DNA of 43,680 bases from an uncultured Pelagibacteraceae bacterium (GCA_902515185.1 CABXTN010000008.1:1-43680), one strand, 5' to 3'; counted from the stretch's first letter, positions 19,033 to 28,087 are shown. A program made the numbers and translations. The notes: generated by a model from the letters alone, not told the origin.

Positions 19033-19575
19033 ATGGAAATTGTTAAGGAAGTATTCAATTTTTTTTCCTTTTTTGACCTTGGTTATATATTCTTTACTAT
19101 TTTATCTCTTTTAAAATGCGCAAGAAAAGGTTTTGTTTTAAGTATTATATCAGCATCAAAATGGTTGTTGGCATATATTGTAACTTTAATTTTATTTCCA
19201 AAAATAAGACCTTATGTAAATAACGTAATAGACAATGAGTATGTATTAGATATTTTCTTGGGAATTTCAATTTTTGTTATAATAATTTTTTTAATACTAT
19301 TAATAAGCAAAGGTATCAGTAAAACAGTAAAATACTCAGGATTAGGAAAATTAGACTCTTTATTTGGATTTTTATTCGGATTCGTAAGATCTTATGTTAT
19401 TTGCGTATGTTTATTTTCTGCTGTAGATATAATTTATAGTTCTGATAAATGGCCTATAAATTCAGGTAAATCATTTACCTTTTCATATGTTGAAAAAGGT
19501 AGTAACTATTTAATAAAAGAATTTCCGAATGAAAAAAACTATGAAGATGCCAAAGATAAAGTTCAAGAACTTTAA
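19033..19575 (+). CDS. cvpA: CvpA family membrane protein
   Basis: A 180-residue protein with four predicted membrane helices (about 12-28, 38-58, 72-95 and 112-135) and a short hydrophilic tail. KCARKGFVLSIIS and GFLFGFVRSYVIC fit the CvpA (colicin V production) family, whose role in the envelope is poorly defined. It begins two bases after the exporter and overlaps purF. cvpA directly upstream of purF is widely conserved, which supports the assignment. Confidence 0.88.
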   Translation: MEIVKEVFNFFSFFDLGYIFFTILSLLKCARKGFVLSIISASKWLLAYIVTLILFPKIRPYVNNVIDNEYVLDIFLGISIFVIIIFLILLISKGISKTVKYSGLGKLDSLFGFLFGFVRSYVICVCLFSAVDIIYSSDKWPINSGKSFTFSYVEKGSNYLIKEFPNEKNYEDAKDKVQEL

Positions 19576-21010
19576 TCCAAAAATAAAAGAGGAATGTGCT
19601 GTATTTGGAATAAGTAATACTGAAGATGCGGCTGCTCTTACAGCGTTAGGTCTACACGCTCTTCAACATAGAGGGCAAGAGGGTTGTGGAATTGTCTCAT
19701 TTGACGGAACAAAATATCATTCTGAAAAAAGATTTGGATTGGTTGGTGATAACTTTAATGATGAAAAAGTTTTAAAGAATCTTCCAGGGAAATATTCTAT
19801 TGGTCATAATAGATACTCTACGACGGGTGGAACAGCCCTTAGAAATGTTCAGCCTTTCTTTGCTGATACTAATTCAGGAGGAATAGGAGTTGCTCACAAT
19901 GGAAATTTAACTAATGCTATAACTCTAAGAAATCAAATGGTAGAAGAAGGGTCAATTTTCTATACTACTTCAGATACAGAAACTATTGTTAAACTTATTG
20001 CAAAGTCTAAAAGATCAAAAACAATTGATAAAATAATTGATGCTTTATTTCAAATCCAAGGTGGTTACGCGTTAGTAATGATTACACAAAGTACACTTAT
20101 TGGGGTTAGAGACCCTTATGGGATAAGACCACTAGTAATTGGTAAATTAAAAAATTCATATGTATTTGCATCAGAGACATGTGCACTTGATATTATTGGG
20201 GCAAAATTTGTTAGAGAAGTGGATAATGGTGAAATAGTGTATGTAGAAAATGATGAATTAAAAAGTATCAAACCTTTTCCACCAAAAAAAGTCAGGCCGT
20301 GCGTATTTGAATATATTTATTTTTCAAGACCAGATAGTATTTTAAATGGCAAAACTGCTTATCAATATAGAAAAAACTTTGGTGCTCAATTAGCAAAAGA
20401 AGAAAAAATAGATGGCGACTTAGTTGTGCCTGTACCAGACTCGGGAAATGCTGCAGCTCTAGGGTACGCGGAGGAGAGAGGTATGAAATTTGATTTAGGA
20501 TTAATTAGAAATCATTATGTTGGAAGGACTTTCATCGAGCCTTCTCAACAGATTAGAAGTCTAGGAGTAAAATTAAAATTAAATCCAAACGTTTCTGTAA
20601 TCAAAAATAAAAAAATAATTCTAGTTGATGACTCGTTAGTAAGAGGAACTACCTCATTCAAAATAGTTAAAATGTTATATGATTCTGGAGCTAAAGAAGT
20701 CCATGTTAGAATAGCGAGTCCTGAAATCAAGTTTCCAGACTTTTATGGTGTAGATACACCTACAAAGAAAGAACTTTTAGCTGCAAATAAATCAACGGAT
20801 GAGATATGTAAATTTATTAGCGCTAAATCATTAAAATTTTTAAGCCTAGATGGTCTTTATATGGCTATGGGCTTTGAAAAGAGGAACAATACTTACCCTC
20901 AATTAACTGACCATCATTTTACAGGGGATTACCCTGTTAAAATAATTGACGAACTTGGTGGAGATAAAGTAACTCAATTATCCTTACTAAGTGCTGCCTC
21001 AAATAATTAA
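19547..21010 (+). CDS. purF: Amidophosphoribosyltransferase
   Basis: PurF makes phosphoribosylamine from PRPP and glutamine, the first committed step of purine synthesis. I place the start at 19547, though ATGs at 19529 and 19541 are possible; any of them leaves a short propeptide before the nucleophile Cys in EECAVFGI. The glutaminase domain has ALQHRGQEG, HNRYSTTG and AHNGNLTN; the phosphoribosyltransferase domain has the PRPP loop VDDSLVRGTT. Of the four Cys that bind an Fe-S cluster in Bacillus PurF, only the one in RPCVFEYIYF is kept, so this version probably lacks the cluster. Confidence 0.95.
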   Translation: MPKIKFKNFNPKIKEECAVFGISNTEDAAALTALGLHALQHRGQEGCGIVSFDGTKYHSEKRFGLVGDNFNDEKVLKNLPGKYSIGHNRYSTTGGTALRNVQPFFADTNSGGIGVAHNGNLTNAITLRNQMVEEGSIFYTTSDTETIVKLIAKSKRSKTIDKIIDALFQIQGGYALVMITQSTLIGVRDPYGIRPLVIGKLKNSYVFASETCALDIIGAKFVREVDNGEIVYVENDELKSIKPFPPKKVRPCVFEYIYFSRPDSILNGKTAYQYRKNFGAQLAKEEKIDGDLVVPVPDSGNAAALGYAEERGMKFDLGLIRNHYVGRTFIEPSQQIRSLGVKLKLNPNVSVIKNKKIILVDDSLVRGTTSFKIVKMLYDSGAKEVHVRIASPEIKFPDFYGVDTPTKKELLAANKSTDEICKFISAKSLKFLSLDGLYMAMGFEKRNNTYPQLTDHHFTGDYPVKIIDELGGDKVTQLSLLSAASNN

Positions 21011-21011
21011 T

Positions 21012-21566
21012 ATGAAAAAAGTTAGTTTCACTGAAATGAGAAAAGGTACAAAGGAAGATTATCTTTTTTTAGATCAACGTGAAAAAGATTATGCAAGCAA
21101 GACTGCAAGCAGAATACTCAAATTTTTATCTTCTTTAACCGAAACATTGGAAGGTTATAAAATCACAAGATTAGAACATTCTTTACAAGCCGCAACAAGA
21201 GCTCTTAAAGCTGGAGAAAGTGAGGAAATGATTGTAGCTACTCTTTTGCATGATATTGGAGATGAATTGGCTCCAATGAATCATTCTGAGTATGCAGCAT
21301 CAGTTTTAAAACCATACGTATCAGAAAAAACACATTGGATTGTTGAAAAACATGGTGAATTTCAAGCTTATTATTATGCACATCATTTAGGTGGTAATAG
21401 AAACAAAAGAGATAAATATAAAGATCATAAATATTATGATGCATGTGTAAATTTTTGTGAAAATTATGATCAATGTTCATTTGATCCTGATTATAAATCT
21501 TATCCTATTGAGAAATTTGAACCCATGGTTCGAAATATTTTTGCAAGAAAACCATACTCTTTTTAG
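21012..21566 (+). CDS. HD-domain protein resembling PhnZ-type diiron oxygenases
   Basis: I chose the ATG at 21012, one base after the purF stop; a start at 20991 would lie inside purF. The 184 residues carry HD-type metal ligands: His56 in RLEHSLQAATRA, His80-Asp81 in LLHDIGDELAPMNH, His91, His114 in EKHGEFQAYYYAHH, and a later Asp153 in NYDQCSFDP. This conserved set is seen in HD proteins related to PhnZ and TmpB, mixed-valent diiron oxygenases that cleave hydroxylated aminophosphonates. No other phosphonate gene lies nearby, so the substrate is open. A DMT transporter follows after 11 bases. Confidence 0.75.
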   Translation: MKKVSFTEMRKGTKEDYLFLDQREKDYASKTASRILKFLSSLTETLEGYKITRLEHSLQAATRALKAGESEEMIVATLLHDIGDELAPMNHSEYAASVLKPYVSEKTHWIVEKHGEFQAYYYAHHLGGNRNKRDKYKDHKYYDACVNFCENYDQCSFDPDYKSYPIEKFEPMVRNIFARKPYSF

Positions 21567-21577
21567 TTATAAATTTA

Positions 21578-22438
21578 ATGACAAATTTATCAAATCAGCA
21601 AAAAGGCTCTTTATTGGCCTTTGTAGCTGTAATGTTAATTACTCCAGACTCTTTATTCATAAGACTTTCGAATATCGATACTTGGGGTCTTTTGTTTTAT
21701 AGAGGAGCTATTCCATGTTTTATAATATTAATAGGACTAATTTTTTTTTATAAGTCTAATTTAATTAAAATTACAATCGGTATGGGTGTTGCAGGCGTGT
21801 TCTATGCCATATCTTTCTCAATAACAAATATAACTTTTATTATTTCTATTCAAAACACAAATGTTGCAAATACACTTGTAATGATTGCCACTGCCCCAAT
21901 GTTATCTGCAATTTTAGCTGCGTTATTTTTAAAGGAAAATCCTGACAAAAAAACATGGTTTGCAATATTTATTACTTTCTTAGCAGCTGTTTATATTTTT
22001 TATGACTCATTAAAACTTGGAAATTTCCTTGGTGATTTTTTTGGCTTAGTAACAGCTCTTGGATTAGCTGTAGGAGCAAATATTATTAGATCAGTAAAAA
22101 ATAAAGATTTAGTTCCAGCTGCTGTGATAGGTAAATTTTTAGTTGCTATATTTGCGCTATTTTTTATTGATAGTTTAGAACTTAAGGACTCTGATATTTT
22201 AATTGTCCCTTTAATGTGTATTATGTGCGTTGGTATACCTTTTGTTTTAGTCACTATCGCTCCTAGATTTATTACTGCCGCAGAAGTAAATCTTTTTTTC
22301 TTATTAGAAACCATAATTGGACCAATTTGGGTCTGGTTAATAATTAAAGAACAGCCGAGTATAGAGACAATCTATGGTGGCATAATCATTATAATGACCA
22401 TAGCGGTTCACTCATTTTATAAACTTAAAAAAATTTAA
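21578..22438 (+). CDS. DMT (EamA) family transporter
   Basis: A 286-residue protein with ten predicted membrane helices forming two EamA repeats (about 15-135 and 150-285). ITFIISIQNTNVANTLVM and the acidic ETIIGPIWVWLIIKEQPS near the C-terminus are typical of EamA halves. These proteins exchange small metabolites, usually amino acids or their relatives. It follows the HD protein after 11 bases and is surely cotranscribed with it, so a shared substrate is plausible but unproven. Confidence 0.88.
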   Translation: MTNLSNQQKGSLLAFVAVMLITPDSLFIRLSNIDTWGLLFYRGAIPCFIILIGLIFFYKSNLIKITIGMGVAGVFYAISFSITNITFIISIQNTNVANTLVMIATAPMLSAILAALFLKENPDKKTWFAIFITFLAAVYIFYDSLKLGNFLGDFFGLVTALGLAVGANIIRSVKNKDLVPAAVIGKFLVAIFALFFIDSLELKDSDILIVPLMCIMCVGIPFVLVTIAPRFITAAEVNLFFLLETIIGPIWVWLIIKEQPSIETIYGGIIIIMTIAVHSFYKLKKI

Positions 22439-22495
22439 TCTTGTCACAATTAAGTCTTTATTTAAGAATAAATGACGGCTGATTAATAAATATTA

Positions 22496-23803
22496 ATGAA
22501 TAAAATTTTAAAAAATTCTTGGGCACTTTTTACTGGAATGGGTTTGATTATGCTTGCGCATGGATATCAGTCCTCTTTGTTAGGAGTAAGAGCTGTAGCT
22601 GAAGAATTCAGTCTGACTGCCACTGGTTTTATGCTGTCTGGTTATTTCGTAGGATACTTTATTGGAGCAAAAACAATACCACATTTTATTTTAAGAGTTG
22701 GCCATATAAGAGTTTTTGCTGCCTTTGCTTCTATAGCATCTATTGTAGTCCTTTTGCATTCTATAATAATAAACCCTTTTAGCTGGTTTATTTTAAGAGT
22801 GATCACAGGGATAAGTATGGTTTCATTATATACAATTGCTGAAAGTTGGTTAAACGACAGATCTAATAATAAAAATAGAGGAAGTGTTCTATCTATTTAT
22901 ATGATTGTTCTTTATGGATCTATGGCTCTTGGAATGTTTTTTTTAAACTTTAGTTCGCCGGTTAAGTTTGAACCATTTATTTTGGTTTCTTTATTTATGT
23001 CTATTTCGCTAATACCTATCCTTCTTACTAAAAGAAAAGCACCTACTTTTAAAAAAATAACAGGTATGAGTCTAAAAGAACTTTATGAAATATCTCCATT
23101 GGGTATGGTTGGTTCTCTTTTGTATGGGACTACTCAATCTGCTCTTTTCTCATTATTGGCAGTTTATGCAGCTTCAATGAATTTTTCTATTTTTGAAATA
23201 TCAATTGTAACTTTTTTACTTGCAATATCCGGTGCTGTTGCTCAATGGCCAATCGGAATGCTATCAGATACTTTTGATAGAAGATTGGTTATAATTTACT
23301 CAACATTTGGAGCAGCTTTTTTTGGTTTATGTGCAATATTAGCTGGGGGTCAAATGTATTTACCTGGTGAGTTAGCAACTACCAAAAAATGGTTTTATGT
23401 TTGTATTATTTTATTTTCTTTTTGTAGCTTACCGATGTTTGCAATTATTTTCGCACATACAAATGATTTTATTTCAAAAGAAAAGTTTGTTGCTGCAGGG
23501 GCGGGTTTACAATTTGCATTTGGATTAGGGGCAATGAGTGGGCCATTTCTATGTTCAATTTTTATGGATATAGTTGGTAACAATGGTTACTTCGTATTTT
23601 TAATTTTTTTTCATTGTTTGATAGGTTTTTTTGCGTTGCATAGAATGAGGGTAAGAAGCACTAAAGAAAATCCTGACTCACAATTTACCGCAATGCCTCA
23701 AACCATTACACCTCTTGGATTGGAGTTAAATCCAATCACTGAACCAATTGAGGAACCAAAAAAAGTAGAAAATTCAACAGATCAAAATAAAAATCTTTTT
23801 TAG
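22496..23803 (+). CDS. MFS transporter, YcaD/UMF2-like
   Basis: A 435-residue major facilitator protein with 12 predicted membrane helices (residues about 10-390) and a hydrophilic C-terminal tail. Family landmarks are GYQSSLLGVRAVAEEF (23-38) in helix 1 and the loop after it, RVITGISMVSLYTIAESWLN and QWPIGMLSDTFDRR, the conserved cytoplasmic loop between helices 8 and 9. The layout suits the YcaD/UMF2 group, whose substrate is not known. It stands alone, 57 bases after the DMT gene and 105 bases before the coiled-coil gene. Confidence 0.85.
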   Translation: MNKILKNSWALFTGMGLIMLAHGYQSSLLGVRAVAEEFSLTATGFMLSGYFVGYFIGAKTIPHFILRVGHIRVFAAFASIASIVVLLHSIIINPFSWFILRVITGISMVSLYTIAESWLNDRSNNKNRGSVLSIYMIVLYGSMALGMFFLNFSSPVKFEPFILVSLFMSISLIPILLTKRKAPTFKKITGMSLKELYEISPLGMVGSLLYGTTQSALFSLLAVYAASMNFSIFEISIVTFLLAISGAVAQWPIGMLSDTFDRRLVIIYSTFGAAFFGLCAILAGGQMYLPGELATTKKWFYVCIILFSFCSLPMFAIIFAHTNDFISKEKFVAAGAGLQFAFGLGAMSGPFLCSIFMDIVGNNGYFVFLIFFHCLIGFFALHRMRVRSTKENPDSQFTAMPQTITPLGLELNPITEPIEEPKKVENSTDQNKNLF

Positions 23804-23908
23804 AAAACAGAGAATCTCCTGTAGGTTGTGGCTCAGCTTAGACACATAAAAACAATATTTCACAACTTAATTATTGTGTAGATAAGCAAAATCTGTTCAA
23901 ATTATAAA
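23804..23908 (+). other. Intergenic stretch with a locally G+C-rich segment
   Basis: This 105-base gap between the MFS gene and the coiled-coil gene has no ORF. Positions 23808-23845 are about 50% G+C by count (19 of 38), far above the rest of the window's spacers. Short complementary arms such as GTTGTG (23825-23830) and CACAAC (23861-23866) could pair. It may be a small RNA, a leader or a terminator remnant; it does not fold as a tRNA by eye. Confidence 0.3.
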
Positions 23909-24712
23909 ATGAAAAAAACTAAAATTGTTCGTACAAAAAGAAGTAAAGATATTGGTATCTTAAATAAAATGTATGAAGATTTTAAAAATAATCAAAAGAA
24001 AAAAGAAAAGAAAGAATTAAAGCTTAGAGAAGACCAAATAAAGAAAGATTTAGAAAAAATTAAGATTAAGGAAAAAGATCTTAAATCTAAAGAAGAAGAA
24101 ATTAAGAAAAAAGACGAACTGCTTAAAAATAAAGACCTTGAGATTAAACAGAGAGATGAAACCTCTAAAACGAGGGAAACAGAACAAAAAATTAAAGATA
24201 AAGAATTAAAATTAAGAGAGAAGGAATTAGATTTAAAAAGAAATGAGATTACGCTTAAGGATGAAGAATTAAAAAGAAAACTAGACGATATATTATCTAA
24301 AGAAATTAATTTAAAAAATATAACAAAACTTCAAAAAACAAAGGAAGAGGAACAAAAATTAAGAGAAGAATCTCAAAATAGAAAAGACATAGATCTAAAA
24401 GTAAGGGAAGAAGAACAAAAAACTAAAGAAAGTAGAGAGCTAAAACGAAAAAGAAGAGAACAAAAAATTAAGGATCAGGAAGAGCAAAAGAATAAAGACT
24501 TAGAAGCTCAAAAACTAAAAGAATGGGAAGAAAAGTTTGATCTTGAGCAAAAACAAAAAGAAGAAGAAGAAAATTTAAGAGAACAAAAGCTACTAAGAAA
24601 AGAAAGAGAAAGAGATTTAAATAAATCTCATCAAACTGATAATAAGACTATATCTAATGAGATGCCTAATAGACTTGAAATTTTTGATATCAAAGAAAAA
24701 AGAAATAATTAA
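23909..24712 (+). CDS. Extreme charged coiled-coil protein, function unknown
   Basis: A 267-residue protein made almost wholly of Lys, Glu, Arg, Asp, Leu and Gln, with repeated units of the type KELKLREKELDLK. Charged residues exceed half of the chain. There is no signal peptide, membrane helix or catalytic motif. A basic N-terminus (MKKTKIVRTKRSK, 1-13) is followed by a nearly continuous helix or coiled coil (about 20-245) and a short tail (NEMPNRLEIFDIKEK). It may be a scaffold, a spacer or a nucleic-acid-linked protein. I do not recognise a family. It is flanked by 105-base gaps on each side, so it is likely its own transcript. Confidence 0.7.
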   Translation: MKKTKIVRTKRSKDIGILNKMYEDFKNNQKKKEKKELKLREDQIKKDLEKIKIKEKDLKSKEEEIKKKDELLKNKDLEIKQRDETSKTRETEQKIKDKELKLREKELDLKRNEITLKDEELKRKLDDILSKEINLKNITKLQKTKEEEQKLREESQNRKDIDLKVREEEQKTKESRELKRKRREQKIKDQEEQKNKDLEAQKLKEWEEKFDLEQKQKEEEENLREQKLLRKERERDLNKSHQTDNKTISNEMPNRLEIFDIKEKRNN

Positions 24713-24817
24713 TTTTAAATCTAATCATTTACATAAGTACTAAAGTTCTAATTTTAATGAGATTTTAGTTATTTTAAGTTTTCATATTAATTAATTAATG
24801 TATAAGAGCCTCAATTT

Positions 24818-26641
24818 ATGACCAACAATATTAGAAATATTACTATCATTGCACACGTAGACCATGGAAAAACAACTATGATTGATGCATTAATGAAACA
24901 AAGTGGATCATTTAGAGAAAATGAAATTATAGAAGAAAGATTAATGGACACGGGGGAATTGGAAAAAGAAAGAGGAATTACAATTTTAGCAAAACCTGCT
25001 TCCATTAATTGGAAAGATTCAAGAATAAATATTATTGATACACCAGGTCACCGAGATTTTGCAGCAGAGGTTGAGCGTGTACTTAGTATGGCTGATGGAG
25101 CTTTGTTATTAATTGACTCAGCAGAAGGTGTTATGCCTCAAACAAAATTTGTTTTAGCAAAAGCATTAAAACAAGGATTAAAACCTATTGTCGTTATAAA
25201 TAAATTAGATAAACCTGATCAAAGAGCTAACGAAGTATTAGACGAGACATTTGATTTATTCGTGAGTCTAGATGCAAATGAAGAGCAGCTTGATTTTCCT
25301 GTTATTTATGCAAGTGGAAGATCTGGATGGGCGTGTAAAGAAATAGACGGAACAAGAGAAAATTTGCATCCATTGTTAGATTTAGTAGTTGATCATGTTA
25401 AACCAGCAGAATTTGATAAGACAAAACCTTTTGCGATGTTATCAACTCTTTTATATGCTGATACTTTTTTAGGTAGAAGTCTAGTTGGAAGAATATCTCA
25501 AGGTACAGCGAAAGCTAATCAGCAAATTAAAGCTATAAATCTAAATGGTAAGAAAGTTGATGAAGGAAGACTTACAAAAATATTTAGATATGAAGGAACA
25601 AAAAAAGTTCCTATAGAAGTTGGAGAAGCTGGAGATATTGTTGTTGTTGCTGGATTAGAAAAAGCGAATGTTGCTGATACAATTTGTGACTTAATTATAA
25701 ATGAACCTATTAAAGCTACTCCAATAGATCCTCCTACTATGTCAATAAAAATTACTGTTAATAGCTCACCGTTAGCTGGAACGGAAGGAAAAAAATTAAC
25801 AAGTACGCAAATTAGAGAAAGGTTAATTTTAGAATCCCAGAATAATGTCGGGATTTCATTTTCAGAAAATATTAATAAAGATGCATTTGAAATAAGTGGA
25901 CGTGGAGAACTGATGCTTGAAATCTTATTGACCCAAATGAGACGAGAAGGTTTTGAGTTGACTGTAAGTCCTCCAAAAGTCTTATACAAAAAAGATGCTG
26001 ATGGGAGCAGGCTTGAGCCAATAGAAGAAATTACAATGGATTTAGATGAAGAGTATTCTTCAAAAGTAATAGACTCAATTAATCGAAGGAAAGGAAAATT
26101 AATTGATCTTAAAGATACAGGAAAAGATAAGAAAAGACTAATTTTCCATGCTCCAACAAGGGGATTAATGGGTTACACTAGCAGATTTTTAACACTTACA
26201 AAAGGCGCTGGAGTTATTAATAGAATTTTTCATTCTTATGGAAAATTTGAAGGTGAAATGGAGGGGCGGAGAAATGGTGCATTAATATCTATGGAACAAG
26301 GCAAGGCAGTTGCATTTGCAATATATAATTTACAAGCAAGAGGTGAAATGTTTATTACTCATAATGATCCCGTCTATACGGGTATGATAGTTGGTTTGGC
26401 TCCCAAACCTGGTGACATGATCATTAATGTTATGAAAGGTAAAAAATTAACTAACATGAGAACTCAAGGTACAGATGAAAATGTAGTTCTTACACCAGTT
26501 AGAAAAATGTCAATTGCTGAACAACTAAGCATGTTAAATACTGATGAAGCTTTAGAGATAACACCTAAATCTTGTAGACTAAGAAAAGCTATATTAAATC
26601 CTCATGATAGAAAAAAAAGTGAGAAAGTCTCAGCTATATAA
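24818..26641 (+). CDS. typA: Translational GTPase TypA/BipA
   Basis: TypA is a ribosome-associated GTPase involved in subunit assembly and stress adaptation. The 607 residues include G1 AHVDHGKTT (12-20), the ERGITI switch region, G3 DTPGHRDF and G4 NKLDKPD, then domain 2 and the EF-G-like domains III/V. The TypA-specific C-domain has KKLTNMRTQGTDE and LTPVRKMS. It stands alone between a 105-base upstream gap and a 24-base gap to the convergent GMC gene. Confidence 0.97.
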   Translation: MTNNIRNITIIAHVDHGKTTMIDALMKQSGSFRENEIIEERLMDTGELEKERGITILAKPASINWKDSRINIIDTPGHRDFAAEVERVLSMADGALLLIDSAEGVMPQTKFVLAKALKQGLKPIVVINKLDKPDQRANEVLDETFDLFVSLDANEEQLDFPVIYASGRSGWACKEIDGTRENLHPLLDLVVDHVKPAEFDKTKPFAMLSTLLYADTFLGRSLVGRISQGTAKANQQIKAINLNGKKVDEGRLTKIFRYEGTKKVPIEVGEAGDIVVVAGLEKANVADTICDLIINEPIKATPIDPPTMSIKITVNSSPLAGTEGKKLTSTQIRERLILESQNNVGISFSENINKDAFEISGRGELMLEILLTQMRREGFELTVSPPKVLYKKDADGSRLEPIEEITMDLDEEYSSKVIDSINRRKGKLIDLKDTGKDKKRLIFHAPTRGLMGYTSRFLTLTKGAGVINRIFHSYGKFEGEMEGRRNGALISMEQGKAVAFAIYNLQARGEMFITHNDPVYTGMIVGLAPKPGDMIINVMKGKKLTNMRTQGTDENVVLTPVRKMSIAEQLSMLNTDEALEITPKSCRLRKAILNPHDRKKSEKVSAI

Positions 26642-26665
26642 AATACTTAATAAAAATTAATATAC

Positions 26666-28087
26666 CTAAATAAGTTTAGACAGAATATGATCAGATAGTC
26701 TTAGCGAAAATTGAACAATTGGAAGAGTCGGATTATTATGTCCCCCGGTTACAAATATAGAGGATCCTGCTATATATATATTATTTGATCCAAACACTTT
26801 ACAATTTTCATCTATTACTCCAAAATTTTTATTAGATGCCATTCGAGTTCCTCCCATATGATGTAAACCACCTAACTCGTCTTCCGCTGGATAGCTTTTG
26901 TCATAAAGTAACCAGTTACTTAGTTGTATTCTTCCATACTCATTTTCCAAAAACCAATCGTTAAAAGTATTTACAGTTTCTTTAACTGTTTTTCTATCTA
27001 AATCATTTTTTGTCCAATTTAATTTTATTTTTGGAATTCCAAACATATCACTCTCATTTGACAGATTTACATAACTATTTTTTGACGGAGACTGCTCCCA
27101 AGCTGCTCTTAATTTTACTCCACAAATAAGATTTTTATTTAATAGTGTGCTAATCTTTTCACCAATTTTTGGAGCTGTACATAATAAATTTTTTAGCATT
27201 TGTTTTGATACGTGTGAACTTACGCCATGCATTCTTATCCCACAATTAAGTATTTTTTTTTTAATTTGAGGATTTTTTGTTAAAGAATAATATTGTTTGA
27301 TAAAAACGGTTTTTTTTACAAAAGCTTTTCCTAATGTAAAAACTGGGTGTTCCATCCAATATTTTCCTATTAAATCATTGCTATCAAAAAACTTATTATT
27401 ATATTTTTTTTGAAACCATAAAAGATAACGGCTATTTTCAATTCCACCCATGGCAAAAACAAATTTTTTTGCTGAAATATTTATTTTTTTTTTATTAAAA
27501 CTCTCTAATACAATACTTTTTACTGTCCTATTTTCTCCATTTAAATCTGATAAATTAGAATTTAGAAATAAATTAATATTTTTTGAGCTTGATAAAAAGT
27601 CCTCATATTTTGTTTTAAATTGAACTGTAGAAAATTGAAACTTAATTGGTTTTACATTTTGATACTTCCCGTTGTAATCAAAATTATTTTTTATTTCCAA
27701 AATTTTACAAGCCTCACTTAAATATTTATTTAATTCTTTATATTTTATAGGCCATTTATATTCTTCTCCAAAATAATCCCTTTGAAAATCAATTTCATCG
27801 AAAGGTCTTGACATTCCCCCCCAATGATTTGTGCTTCCACCTAAATATCTTAGTCTTACAACGTCTAAAGGATAATAAGGGTCTCCCATTAATTTCCCTT
27901 TATAAATATCTTGCGATTGCCTTGAAAATTCGTGTGAGCCACCTTCTATTAGTGCAATTTTTAAATTATATTTATTAAGACGTTGAGCTATAGTTATACC
28001 GGCTGCGCCAGAACCAATAATGCAAATATCGTATTCTCCATTATTTTTTTGTCCAATATTTTCTGATTTGTTAAGGTCATAAATCAT
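26666..28087 (-). CDS. GMC-family FAD oxidoreductase
   Basis: A 473-residue flavoprotein. The N-terminal dinucleotide fold is CIIGSGAAGITIAQRL (21-36) with a downstream acidic residue in ALIEGG. A GMC-type LGGSTNHWGGMSRPFDE loop follows, then the C-terminal active-site region HHMGGTRM (His409-His410) and GGHNNPTLPIV (His450, Asn451/452), which holds the His/Asn pair. Such enzymes oxidise alcohols or sugars; many pass electrons to a quinone or cytochrome. A tiny twin-arginine protein lies 19 bases upstream on the same strand, as seen for GMC dehydrogenases with small Tat subunits. The substrate is unknown. Confidence 0.85.
   Translation of the reverse strand: MIYDLNKSENIGQKNNGEYDICIIGSGAAGITIAQRLNKYNLKIALIEGGSHEFSRQSQDIYKGKLMGDPYYPLDVVRLRYLGGSTNHWGGMSRPFDEIDFQRDYFGEEYKWPIKYKELNKYLSEACKILEIKNNFDYNGKYQNVKPIKFQFSTVQFKTKYEDFLSSSKNINLFLNSNLSDLNGENRTVKSIVLESFNKKKINISAKKFVFAMGGIENSRYLLWFQKKYNNKFFDSNDLIGKYWMEHPVFTLGKAFVKKTVFIKQYYSLTKNPQIKKKILNCGIRMHGVSSHVSKQMLKNLLCTAPKIGEKISTLLNKNLICGVKLRAAWEQSPSKNSYVNLSNESDMFGIPKIKLNWTKNDLDRKTVKETVNTFNDWFLENEYGRIQLSNWLLYDKSYPAEDELGGLHHMGGTRMASNKNFGVIDENCKVFGSNNIYIAGSSIFVTGGHNNPTLPIVQFSLRLSDHILSKLI

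Noticed and set aside
22000-22314. Minus-strand ORF of 104 codons inside the DMT transporter
   Set aside because: It is an antisense shadow of a well-supported membrane protein, with no independent evidence.
23804-23908. tRNA-like reading of the stretch around GGCTCAGCTTAG
   Set aside because: No acceptor stem, anticodon arm or T-loop consensus can be built from the 105 bases.
23909-24712. Direct-repeat array or CRISPR in the repetitive coiled-coil gene
   Set aside because: The repeats are imperfect, protein-level heptads without regular spacers, so they are coding periodicity, not an array.
25519-25989. Minus-strand ORF of 156 codons inside typA
   Set aside because: typA is clearly coding on the other strand with all family motifs, and the antisense frame has no recognisable domain or start context.
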